DNA from: Gibbula magus
Lineage: Eukaryota; Mollusca; Gastropoda; Trochida; Trochidae
DNA: 64,000 nt
NCBI GenBank assembly: GCA_936450465.1
Contig: OW388303.1
Coordinates: forward strand, 4,237,693 to 4,301,692
Direction of reading: 5' to 3'
Part shown: positions 24,101 through 31,788 of the stretch, piece by piece
Position numbering within the stretch: position 1 is the stretch's first letter
Layout: each line of letters begins with the position of its first letter
Position numbers and translations under genes: made by a program
The notes under the pieces: model-generated
The model's database searches: none
Told to the model about the DNA's origin: nothing
The model's input: only the letters and a program-made list of their open reading frames with translations

Positions 24101-27100
24101 TTAATTCGTTATCCTCTTTCACATATCTTTAATTTGTAAGGCCGATAGTTGCATTTTGGTGCTTAAAGAGTAACGTTATATATTTGAAATCACATGCAGC
24201 TGCATCCTTAAAGTTGTTAAAGGTGCTTCCATTATGTTGTTGGGTGTCACGTATGCCAAACATTATAAATGGTGTTATGTTTTCGAGAAGTACTGATCGT
24301 TGCCGAAAATTACAAATTTTATGATAGTTGGCTAGTATGTATAGTGACGTAAAAGTATTGATTACTGATCGAAAACCGGACAATGGAACGCGTGTTAGTC
24401 AAACGTAATTTTGGAAAATTATTTACAACAGACAAATAAACAACTTTCGGTTGAAAATGTTTAAAAGACCTTATAACTACTGTGCATGTAAACTGGACGT
24501 GTAGTTTCGGTTTCTGCACTTGTATGATGATGTTGCTCGATTTTAATTGGAAACTAGTAATTATTATATATTTGGCGATTGGGGATGAATATGCCAGCTG
24601 TGTGAAATTATTTGAACTGAAACTGCACATATCGTGTGCTGGAACATATTAAAAACAAAAACAAGTTTATGAAATACAATGGATGCACCTTTAATCTAAA
24701 TGTGTGTCTAAGTGGAAATATCATCGAATATGGATTGCCTTTGGACGTCCATTATTTCAGTGCACCGAAATGTCAGCATCGTATGTTGTAGGATCAGTAA
24801 TTATTCTCAAACTTTTCATCGTATGTTGTAGGATCAGTAATTATTCTCAAACTTTCCATCGAGCGTTGTAGGATCAGTAATTATTATCAAACTTTCCATC
24901 GTATGTTGTAGGTTCAGTAATTATTCTCAAACTTTCCATTGTATGTTGTAGGATCAGTAATTAGTCTCAAACTTTTCATCGTATGTTGTAGGATCAGTAA
25001 TTATTCTCAAACTTTCCATCGTATGTTGTAGGATCAGTAATTATTCTCAAACTTTCCATCGTATGTTGTAGGATCAGTAATTATTTTCAAACTTTCCATC
25101 GAATATTGTAGGATCAGTAATTATTCTCAAACTTTCCATCGTATGTTGTAGGATCAGTAATTATTCTCAAACTTACCATCGTATGTTGTAGGATCAGTAA
25201 TTATTATCAAACTTTCCATCGTATGTTGTAGGATCAGTAATTATTATCAAACTTTCCATCGAGTGTTGTAGGGTCAGTAATTATTCTCAAACTTTCCATC
25301 GTATGTTGTAGGATCAGTAATTAGTCACAAACTTTCCATCGTATGTTGTAGGATCAATAATTATTCTCAAACTTTCCATCGTATGTTGTAGGATCAGTAA
25401 TTATTCTCAAACTTTCCATCGTATGTTGTAGGATCAGTAATTAGTCACAAACTTACCATCGAATGTTGTAGGTTCAGTAATTATTCTCAAACTTTCCATC
25501 GAGTGTTGTAGGGTCAGTAATTATTCTCAAACTTTCCATCGTATGTTGTAGGATCAATAATTATTCTCAAACTTACCATCGTATGTTGTAGGATCAATAA
25601 TTATTCTCAAACTTTCCATCGAATGTTGTAGGATCAATAATTATTCTCAAACTTTCCATCGTATGTTGTAGGATCAGTAATTATTCTCAAACTTTCCATC
25701 GAATGTTGTTGGATCAGTAATTATTCCTAAACTTTCAATTGGTAGTTGTTGGATCAGTAATTATTCTCAAACTGTCCATCGTATGTTGTAGGATCAGTAA
25801 TTATTCTCAAACTTTCCATCGAATGTTGTAGGATCAGCAATTATTCTCAAACTTTCCATCGAATGTTGTAGGATCAGTAATTAGTCACAAACTTTCCATC
25901 GTATGTTGTAGGATCAGTAATTATTCTCAAACTTTCCATCGTATGTTGTAGGATCAGTAATTAGTCACAAACTTTCCATCGTATGTTGTAGGATCAGTAA
26001 TTAGTCACAAACTTACCATCGTATGTTGTAGGTTCAGTAATTATTCTCAAACTTTCAATTGGTAGTTGTTGGATCAGTAATTATTCTCAAACTGTCCATC
26101 GTATGTTGTAGGATCAGTAATTATTCTCAAACTTTCCATCGAATGTTGTTGGATCAGTAATTATTCCTAAACTTTCAATTGGTAGTTGTTGGATCAGTAA
26201 TTATTCTCAAACTGTCCATCGTATGTTGTAGGATCAGTAATTATTCTCAAACTTTCCATCGAATGTTGTTGGATCAGTAATTATTCCTAAACTTTCAATT
26301 GGTAGTTGTTGGATCAGTAATTATTCTCAAACTGTCCATCGTATGTTGTAGGATCAGTAATTATTCTCAAACTTTCCATCGAATGTTGTAGGATCAGCAA
26401 TTATTCTCAAACTTTCCATCGTATGTTGTAGGATCAGTAATTAGTCACAAACTTTCCATCGTATGTTGTAGGATCAGTAATTAGTCACAAACTTACCATC
26501 GTATGTTGTAGGTTCAGTAATTATTCTCAAACTTTCAATTGGTAGTTGTTGGATCAGTAATTATTCTCAAACTGTCCATCGTATGTTGTAGGATCAGTAA
26601 TTATTCTCAAACTTTCCATCGAATGTTGTTGGATCAGTAATTATTCCTAAACTTTCAATTGGTAGTTGTTGGATCAGTAATTATTCTCAAACTGTCCATC
26701 GTATGTTGTAGGATCAGTAATTATTCTCAAACTTTCCATCGAATGTTGTAGGATCAGTAATTAGTCACAAACTTACCATCGAATGTTGTAGGATCAGTAA
26801 TTATTCTCAAACTTTCCATCGTATGTTGTAGGTTCAGTAATTATTCTCAAACTTTCAATTGGTAGTTGTTGGATCAGTAATTATTCTCAAACTGTCCATC
26901 GTATGTTGTAGGATCAGTAATTATTCTCAAACTTTTCATCGAGCGTTGTAGGATCAGTAATTATTCTCAAACTTTCCATCGAATGTTGTTGGATCAGTAA
27001 TTATTCTCAAACTTTCCATCGTATGTTGTAGGATCAATAATTAGTCACAAACTTACCATCGTATGTTGTAGGATCAGTAATTATTCTCAAACTTTCCATC

Positions 27101-28238
27101 GAATGTTGTAGGATCAGCAATTATTCTCAAACTTTCAATTGGTAGTTGTTGGATCAGTAATTATTCTCAAACTGTCCATCGTATGTTGTAAGATCAGTAA
27201 TTATTCTCAAACTTTCCATCGTATGTTGTAAGATCAGTAATTATTCTCAACCTCCCATCGAATGTTGTAGGATAAGAAATTATTCTCAAACTTACCATCA
27301 TATGTTGTAGGATCAGTAATTATTCTCAAACTTTCTATGTGATCCGTGGTTCAATTTCTCGAACGTTGGCACGAATTGGTTAAAAAAAATTCATAGTACT
27401 AAAATCCTTAATTTTGAAATAGAAATTTCCCTATAGACTTATTTATAAATATATCATCACATGAACAAGAAATGAATATAAAAGACAATAAACATGACTA
27501 CTTTTGAGCACTTATACAAGATTATACAGAGGGGAAATACCGAGTTATCGAAGTTATGATCCCTGTAACTTCAATGAACTGTTGCGGTTATTTATGAAGC
27601 ATGAAATCGTCATTCAGACATATCTTCTTACTGGAAACACAGATAGTATTGGCTTTACTTTCGGCTTGTTACGATTCATCAACGACCACTAAATTAAATT
27701 ATATCTGTCCAGAGAGATACATAAGAAGGTGAACAAACTTTTGGTTTGTAGCTTTATGTTATAATGTGAATCATGAGGTGAGTATCAATATCATGTGTTT
27801 ATGAAGTGTTTAGTCAAGTGGACGAGGTACTGTCTCTGTAATGTGAATATCATCGCTCATTTATGGTCATATCTTTGGAGTATATAGCATTATTAACCAT
27901 ATATTACCGCAAGAGTGCGCTCATGTATACATTTGGGAGTATCCATATATGTTTATAAGATGTCACCATAACTAATGACAATAAGATGTTTGATATTTAT
28001 TTGTAAACGAAACACACAGCGATATCCATAGAAGCATGTAATCCATCCCAGCTGTTTCAGTCCTATCTCCAATGTATTCGCAGGTGAAGAGAACCTTGTG
28101 TCAGACTCCAGCGACATGAATATTTATGAGATGAAGCCCTCTCCTACCGCCACAGTGGATACAGTCTTGATTGGACTGTACTCTCTCACGCTCGTCATCT
28201 TCACTATCATCCTCCTGTGTGCTATCTTCTTGTACTGA
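5998..28238 (+). CDS. FRRS1: Ferric-chelate reductase 1-like protein (Reeler + DOMON + cytochrome b561)
   Basis: Thirteen exons join in consistent phase: 5998-6147, 9944-10095, 10934-11025, 12458-12554, 14327-14536, 15254-15349, 16152-16335, 18438-18554, 21896-22011, 23110-23199, 23455-23611, 23909-24058 and 28084-28238. They give about 587 codons plus stop, close to the length of vertebrate FRRS1. The order is Reeler (exons 1-4), DOMON (exons 5-8), a b561 membrane core (exons 8-12) and a last helix (exon 13). The four b561 histidines are visible: KTH-G at the exon 8/9 junction, AHR in exon 10, and HDHAAVG and WGHRLQG in exon 11. The family moves electrons across membranes through haem b to reduce metals; that role is from family knowledge. 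The first visible exon enters in phase with one base missing, so a signal-peptide exon lies upstream. Introns carry many repeats, including a LINE only 15 bp from the exon 9 acceptor region, and the gene still reads intact. Confidence 0.92.
6158..7361. repeat. 23-bp C-rich minisatellite, about 52 copies, in intron 1
   Basis: The unit is 23 bp and reads CCCCTTCTCTAACACC followed by CCGCCAT, with variants such as CTGTAACAACC. The array starts about ten bases after the exon 1 donor. The - strand carries regularly spaced GGGG runs. Confidence 0.95.
7362..8126. other. Intron DNA with a fragment of a hairpin element
   Basis: Near 7393-7411 the text ACCTCTGTGGGAAGAGAATG matches one arm of the hairpin element at 55590. 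Otherwise nothing is recognised. Confidence 0.4.
8127..9060 (+). repeat. Dispersed repeat beginning TTTAGCTCATCAGGC
   Basis: Begins TTTTAGCTCATCAGGCTTGA and runs through a GTCGGGCGTCGGGCGTCGTC block; the same start recurs at 17939. This form of repeat is, from memory, abundant in bivalve and gastropod genomes. The right boundary is uncertain. The open frame at 8543-8764 inside it has no domain. Confidence 0.45.
9061..9943. other. Intron DNA, nothing seen
   Basis: Rest of intron 1 of the FRRS1-like gene. The - strand open frame at 9401-9733 has no recognisable domain or codon signal. Confidence 0.4.
9944..10095 (+). CDS. FRRS1: FRRS1-like exon: Reeler domain
   Basis: Acceptor CTCTTTCAG and donor CAT|GTGAGT. 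Encodes TLEAEDGTPIRGVQASVHRK and ends CMGGRH; the RG-x-Q-A segment is typical of the Reeler core. It continues the phase left by the previous exon. Confidence 0.92.
10096..10933. other. Intron 2, nothing seen
   Basis: AT-rich. The open frame at 10473-10799 has no domain and lies wholly inside the intron. Confidence 0.5.
10934..11025 (+). CDS. FRRS1: FRRS1-like exon: Reeler domain
   Basis: Acceptor GCATTTCAG and donor AG|GTAAAT. Encodes KKADKIILVWEAPDVNIGDV, the W-x-A-P...G-D-V strand pair found near the end of Reeler domains. Too short for simple ORF detection; it is supported by phase and by the motif. Confidence 0.9.
11026..11515. other. Intron 3 left part, nothing seen
   Basis: Very AT-rich with an ACACACGCATA run near 11410-11460. 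Confidence 0.5.
11590..12033. mobile_element. MULE-type non-autonomous element, copy A (10-bp TSD)
   Basis: Starts CAGTCTGATTAAAATCGAC and ends with its reverse complement; the terminal inverted repeats run for about 70 bp. It is flanked by TCTGTCAGCG on both sides (11580-11589 and 12034-12043), a perfect 10-bp duplication. Each arm carries a GTTCG-ATCCC-like tRNA B-box look-alike. Confidence 0.9.
12056..12270. mobile_element. Short hairpin element with ACCCGCCCTTGGCCGGC arms
   Basis: Arms at 12056-12080 and 12246-12270 are reverse complements over 25 bp with one mismatch. It lies beside copy A inside the outer palindrome. Confidence 0.8.
12458..12554 (+). CDS. FRRS1: FRRS1-like exon: end of Reeler domain
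   Basis: Acceptor AATTCCAG and donor ATC|GTAAGT. Encodes VTFVQSYSKYWVSQTAELKT, the last strands of the Reeler fold, then a linker toward DOMON. Confidence 0.9.
12650..13025. repeat. GAT/ATG trinucleotide-rich tract
   Basis: Imperfect GATGATGATG with variants. The long Asp-rich (+) and Ile/His-rich (-) open frames across it are composition artefacts. Confidence 0.9.
13713..14111. repeat. 13-bp minisatellite, about 31 copies
   Basis: Unit CATAACTCGACAC with an A/C variant (CGACAC or CGCCAC). Because 13 is not a multiple of 3 and no stop occurs, all three - strand frames stay open (140-167 codons of a WCRVMVSSYGVEL pattern). These are not genes. Confidence 0.97.
14327..14536 (+). CDS. FRRS1: FRRS1-like exon: DOMON domain start
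   Basis: Acceptor TTGTACAG and donor ATG|GTAAGA, exactly 70 codons. Contains FTWCGRDKGCFLYPRQC and SDCDAAVTF, matching the Cys-rich entry into the FRRS1 DOMON domain. Confidence 0.93.
14537..15253. other. Intron 5, nothing seen
   Basis: AT-rich, no repeat or exon recognised. Confidence 0.5.
15254..15349 (+). CDS. FRRS1: FRRS1-like exon: DOMON domain
   Basis: Acceptor TTACTTACAG and donor GCT|GTAAGTT, 32 codons. Begins GDDHTITCTVRGD, the conserved GDD...C stretch of DOMON. A MULE-type element starts only seven bases after the donor. Confidence 0.92.
15357..15606. mobile_element. MULE-type non-autonomous element, copy B, at a splice donor
   Basis: Diverged relative of the 11590 element: the right end reads GATTTTAATCAGTCTG and the left interior TCTACCGGGATTCGAAC. 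The flanks GCTGTAAGTT (15347-15356) and ACTCTAAGTT (15607-15616) match at 8 of 10 bases, so the exon 6 donor lies inside the left target duplication. Confidence 0.7.
15680..15740 (+). repeat. CGTCCGTCGTC repeat fragment
   Basis: Short run of CGTCCGTCGTCCGTCGCCC, of the same type as the repeat at 8127. Confidence 0.5.
16152..16335 (+). CDS. FRRS1: FRRS1-like exon: DOMON domain
   Basis: Acceptor TGTGCAG and donor G|GTGAGA. Encodes IMCRFSRPRVV and RWYIMLAWGQVATG; the CRFSR strand and the LAWG strand are DOMON core features. Confidence 0.93.
16764..17735 (+). pseudogene. Tc1-type transposase pseudogene (DD34E), catalytic residues lost
   Basis: Starts MPRLTPEQRERAIGVLRSG, the usual N-terminal helix-turn-helix of this Tc1 group. 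After frame breaks it continues through RRKGERTS, GGSVMIWGGI, QQNNATPHTARVTRDYL and PDLNPIEHLW. The spacing from the second catalytic position to the final Glu is 34 residues, as in Tc1. The first Asp position reads TNES instead of the family's SDES, and the second reads QNN instead of QDN, so both aspartates are Asn. At least two frameshifts and a stop are present. I could not find terminal inverted repeats. It lies inside intron 7 of the FRRS1-like gene in the same orientation. Confidence 0.9.
17939..18320 (+). repeat. Dispersed repeat beginning TTTAGCTCATCAGGC, second copy
   Basis: Same start as the repeat at 8127, then a CCATCCGTCCGTTC block and two related segments (TGTGTA...TTGGCCAATGG at about 18090 and 18210). 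The right edge is uncertain. Confidence 0.45.
18438..18554 (+). CDS. FRRS1: FRRS1-like exon: DOMON to b561 linker
   Basis: Acceptor TTGACAG and donor CATG|GTAGGT. Ends FLAKEYKTH; the last His plus the split Gly codon form the KTHG that opens the b561 core and is a haem-ligand candidate by family. Confidence 0.9.
19025..19040 (+). repeat. Target-site duplication, left
   Basis: GTAACGAACCAGTTAT, identical to 21865-21880; it marks the LINE insertion between them. Confidence 0.95.
19041..21864 (-). mobile_element. 5'-truncated L1/Tx1-like LINE in antisense orientation
   Basis: Between perfect 16-bp target duplications, with the poly(A) end visible as T10 at 19041-19050 on the + strand. - strand frames carry an L1/Tx1-type reverse transcriptase: KSPGPDGFTTEF, LLIDFEKAFDSVDR, RQGDPISPYIFILCVEIL, then FSGLKVNTEKTRLIW and the C-terminal domain ending near 19224. 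The parts are 20868-21662, 20242-20835, 19556-20077 and 19224-19547, broken by frameshifts. Where the catalytic F/YADD should stand (about 20855-20890) a one-base loss and substitutions leave SIAGAISL in the residual frame, so the enzyme is dead. The 5' half (endonuclease, ORF1) is absent. The element lies in intron 8 of the FRRS1-like gene. Confidence 0.95.
21865..21880 (+). repeat. Target-site duplication, right, next to splice acceptor
   Basis: GTAACGAACCAGTTAT; only 15 bases (21881-21895) separate it from the exon 9 start. Confidence 0.95.
21896..22011 (+). CDS. FRRS1: FRRS1-like exon: b561 helix 1
   Basis: Acceptor ACTGTGTAG and donor CAG|GTGAGG. Encodes ALMVTAWVLFAGLAALIPRH, the first b561 membrane helix, and ends AQVWFQ. 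A (GAT)n run follows in the intron. Confidence 0.95.
22380..22900 (+). pseudogene. Decayed duplicates of the b561 exon 10 and its flanks
   Basis: A clear copy starts after TTTCCAG at 22800: GCACATCGAAGTATTGGCC against GCACATCGAAGTCTAGGTA in the real exon at 23110. It translates AHRSIGHL and runs into TAG without a donor. Upstream flanks match too (CACGAAATCTAA and GTCACAATT before both). More worn copies appear near 22389 (GGCACATCAAAGTACCCGT) and 22652 (GGCATATCGAAGCAACG). Confidence 0.7.
23110..23199 (+). CDS. FRRS1: FRRS1-like exon: b561 helix 2
   Basis: Acceptor ACTTTGCAG and donor CCG|GTAAGT, 30 codons. Encodes AHRSLGTLILLFTAISFIVI; the AHR histidine is a haem-ligand candidate and completes the WFQ-AHR motif across the splice. 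Confidence 0.95.
23455..23611 (+). CDS. FRRS1: FRRS1-like exon: b561 helices with two haem histidines
   Basis: Acceptor TGAACAG and donor G|GTAGGC. Encodes AGHDHAAVGITVGVVVLVQS, then MLRPSPDSKMRPLF and RWGHRLQGKAV. HDHAAVG and WGHRLQG supply conserved b561 histidines; LRP and R-x-L-F are family loop residues. Confidence 0.95.
23909..24058 (+). CDS. FRRS1: FRRS1-like exon: b561 final core helix
   Basis: Acceptor GCTTTCAG and donor CATG|GTAATC. Encodes GVNLYLAFNF, a short loop, then SNVVLIYVIIVVLWELVFEY, the last b561 core helix. Confidence 0.95.
24778..27336. repeat. 40-bp satellite array, 64 copies, with higher-order structure
   Basis: The consensus unit starts ATCGTATGTTGTAGGATCAG and is 40 bp. 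Phase is kept for 64 units with a single 1-bp loss near 27250. A marked variant (AATTGGTAGTTGTTGG) recurs at about 25738, 26058, 26178, 26298, 26538, 26658, 26858 and 27138, revealing 120-bp trimers and a 480-bp block duplication. The array lies inside intron 12 of the FRRS1-like gene. Confidence 0.97.
27337..28083. other. Intron 12 remainder, nothing seen
   Basis: AT-rich. The open frame at 27504-27692 has no domain. Confidence 0.5.
28084..28238 (+). CDS. FRRS1: FRRS1-like last coding exon: cytosolic tail and C-terminal helix
   Basis: Acceptor TATTCGCAG; stop TGA at 28236-28238. Encodes GEENLVSDSSDMNIYEMK and a final hydrophobic stretch (LIGLYSLTLVIFTIILLCA), ending FLY. FRRS1 relatives also end with an extra helix after the b561 core. 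Confidence 0.93.
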
Positions 28239-28310
28239 ACACTTTCTTACAACATGTTTTAAATGATGTATTGAAGCACATTGTGCGTCATCCTTATGTA
28301 CTGGAATTGA

Positions 28311-28419
28311 CCCATATTTTCGAAACTCTCTTAGTGCTAAGATAGTCGTAATTATAAGTGACATACATGAACATTGGCTTACGACTATCTTAGCATTAAG
28401 ACAGATTCGAAAATATGGG
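28311..28419. mobile_element. Hairpin element just after the FRRS1-like stop
   Basis: Arms starting CCCATATTTTCGAAACTC and ending GATTCGAAAATATGGG pair over about 40 bp, with CTAAGATAGTCGTAA facing TTACGACTATCTTAG. It starts about 70 bp after the stop codon, so it probably lies in the 3' UTR. Confidence 0.8.
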
Positions 28420-28468
28420 CGCAGGGTACTTTGTTTCAAAAAGCAAAATGAAATCGCTGATTTGTTCT

Positions 28469-28945
28469 ATCACGGACTTAAGGAGAGATGGGACGAAGAA
28501 ATCGAACTCACTTACGGTAAAATTTTGAGACAACAATATAATACTATGAATAAGTCTCATAATATATGCATCAAATCTTTCAAACGATGATAAAAATGCC
28601 GTTTTTATTTCATTTCCCATAACAGTGTCATTTATTTTAAAATATTAACTTGCTATGTATCCGCATTTGTGATAAAATTGTATCTGAAAAGATTCTGACT
28701 TTAAGCATTGAATGCCCGCACTTTAATTCAGGAGGTGAAATCGGTCAAAAATAGCGTAATTTGCTGACAGGGGTGTTACTATGGATACCGATAACTCATT
28801 AATTCATTCGGTGACCCCCCAATTTTCTTACATTTTTGGACAAAAGACATGATAAACTTGCTATTTTGAAAAAATAAGCGAATTCTAAAATATTTCGTTT
28901 CATCGTCCCATATCTCCTTAAATTACTATTTAAGTCCGTGGATCT
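28469..28945. repeat. Inverted repeat around CACGGACTTAA / TTAAGTCCGTG
   Basis: TATCACGGACTTAAGGAGAG with GATGGGACGA at 28469-28498 is mirrored by TCGTCCCATATCTCCTTAAA and TTTAAGTCCGTGGAT at 28902-28943. It may be a worn palindromic element; no target duplication was seen. Confidence 0.55.
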
Positions 28946-31311
28946 ATAGACAAGCCGTATACCTTTCTGTGATTGGTAGTTATATTTAGAGCGCATCGAG
29001 CCTTTTGACGGAGAGAATCCAGGGGTTCAGTTTCAAAGTGATCATGAAGCGAGCGAACCAAAGTACCCAGTGTATGTACTGAACAGCATATCTTCAAGTA
29101 CAGCTGGAAACACCAAATGTGCTCTTATTGTTCTGAAAAAGCAATAACTTATAACGTCTCTTATATAACGTATTGAAACACTTACCGTGCTATCCTTATG
29201 TACTGAACGTCAGTGATATTCAGAAACACCGTGTTTGCAGTATTCCTGTACTGTCTAGTAATGTATATATATCATATATATCTAACACAATCGTTGGTCT
29301 GGTTTTAACCATGGATGTCAGGAAATACATATGGGGGTAAGAGACATTAGATTAGAAAGGAGAGTGAATCTTCATCGTTCACAAATTGAATGATAACACA
29401 ATCACAATCCCTCTAAGTGTTATGTGGAAGAATACAATTATTTAATATTCGGTTTTCCCGATAAAAATAATTAATTTCCCTATTTTCTATTGCTTGAATT
29501 GTTGTTTTTAAGAATTATAAGCCAAGGCTCGAAAATGTAATCCCGTATTCAATTCAGTATACATTTATCTATATTTTGTGTCTATTTATTTATCTATGTA
29601 ATGAACTGTGGCGTCAAAAATACGCTTTATGGCGTTTTAGTTATTAGACTCGACGTCATCCACCTACATTGAGACCTACATTATATAATGGTCGAACACA
29701 TGCTTGTGAATAAAAAATAAATATTCGTATTTTTTGTATTTTTTTTTATCTATGTGGTATATCTATCATGGAGAGAATGTTCACATTGTTCTAGTCTCTA
29801 GTATACATGCCAGTTGTTGATTTAACAACACGAGGGCGGAGTCAACGCATGCGCTTTGATGTTTCGAATCAAACTTGTCGAACACGACTGGAGTGTTGAC
29901 TCAATAAAATGCCCGTTAGTAACCAAATTCACCTCAGCTATCCAGCCATCTAATTTTCCTTTGAAAAACTATATATAAATATAAACACGTTTCTATGTTT
30001 CAAATTCAATATTTGTAGATGTATATGTGTTATTCGTTTGGAGAGGATCTGCATTGCCAACAACTGTCGATCGATGTTGCTAGTATAATACTATCCCCGC
30101 TAGCAATCGTACCTATGTGTAACAGCCATTGTGTAAACCACTTACTGACTTAAGTTTGTGACTTAGTCATTTTGTATACAATCTAAGTTTCAAATTTAGC
30201 AAATATTACCAAAAAAACACCTTTTATAGAATACAACCCCTGATTGTGTTGAAGGTAAATATAAGTTAGAGTCCCGGTGCTGTACACAGCCAATGCTGGA
30301 CTATGCTGCACCTCCTCTGTAACACACATTAGTCTTGGCTGCTTCTTCTCTTGTGTTACATTGGCTACGAGATGTCACACATTAAAACTGATATAAAAGA
30401 AACTGGGTTTTGTTTTACCAACGTGTATCATTTGCATCGTATAACAATGGCATTTTTGGGAAAACGTTTTGGTGACAAAAACATTTCATGCCTGGCATTT
30501 CATTAACTTTATTCTGCTAGCGTAGAGGCACACAGCTTCTGAACTGTGTAGTGATATATGGTACCACATAAATTACCGGCAGCCGTGCGTTTAGTGCTCA
30601 ACGGAGGATATAGCCAGTACTTGAGTTAAAATTTATTCACAGGAGTTTAATATATTCCACATAATTCATCACAACGAGAGTAAGCTTGACAGAGAGTGTG
30701 TTGACATGACCTTCATTTCAAGGTCACAACGAGGCTGCCATTTCTGTCTGCCATTGTTTCCGGACAAGGTCAATTTTAATGGCTTTGAGAAGATTATGTT
30801 TTGATAAGAAGTATTGCTAATTTCATGCTTCATAGAACGATATTTTTATTATCACTCCTCTTCAAACACCAATGGGGTTCTGAAATCGCTGTAAGTTTTT
30901 CTTAACAAAGTGTTTTGCATTTAAAGTTGAAAATTCATGAAATATGAAAAAGAAATTAATAAGAGAGGTTGTCGACATAACGAAACTTCTTTAACTTTAA
31001 TTCGTTGACGCATCGTTACTGTAGGACGTTATAAAACAAGCCAAAAGTCATAATTCTTTCTTCTATTTCTACTTTTTTGGGGAGATTCCAAAACAATAAG
31101 ATGAACAATGGGAAATGTCGGTTAATTGGCTTCAGGGCTAACATTCCAATCGGATACTAATTTATATTCATTTGGAAATTTAAATAAGACTAAAGACAAC
31201 ACATAGATTTTGCCGCTCATGTATTTCAAATAAAACTATTCAGAGTGTCATGTCATAAATATTGTTGCAAAGGCGATGAATGAAGCAGTCGATGTTGTCT
31301 GTTTAATTATG
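28946..31311. other. Tail-to-tail interval between FRRS1-like and peroxidase genes
   Basis: AT-rich. A segment at about 29150-29215 (GTATTGAAACACTTACCGTG, CTATCCTTATGTACTGAAC) resembles 28265-28300, just after the FRRS1-like stop, suggesting a duplication of 3' UTR sequence. AATAAA motifs near 29706-29721 are candidate poly(A) signals for the + gene; none was proved. Confidence 0.4.
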
Positions 31312-31372
31312 CTATTCTCTCCATCTGTTGAGGTTCATATAGTTGAAGTCGGAGCAGAGTTGGTCTCCGTTG
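31312..31372 (-). CDS. Peroxidase last exon
   Basis: Acceptor CTTTCAG; encodes [19 protein letters not shown] and TAG. The final Cys and the short acidic tail suit the end of the peroxidase domain. Confidence 0.9.
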
Positions 31373-31742
31373 CTGAAAGAAAATAAATGAAATTTATTGA
31401 AACATAGTAAATGATTTGTGAATAAACGTCTTCCAAAAGTGTTTATACGTTAGAATAACATTACAGCAAGGGTAAATGGAAATGGATTCTCACAGAACAT
31501 GTATAATTATCTGTTCGCAGTGCCTGTTCAAGCCGTCACTGACTGCACGTACAGCTACTTTTGCTGTTTAATTTAATCTATGCGTTTCTTGTTTTGGAGC
31601 TTATACTAAACTGACCAGATAAAAGTGTATCTGTAATGTATTTTAATCTACATATATGGAAACACCATTATTTATCCATAACATATGACCAGGGTTACCA
31701 ATAAAAAAAAGTTAAATCATGACGTTTTTCTTTGATATTCTT

Positions 31743-31788
<46 letters not shown>

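Noticed and set aside
24778..27336. CRISPR-like regular array
   Set aside because: Units are contiguous 40-mers without unique spacers, inside an animal intron; it is a satellite.
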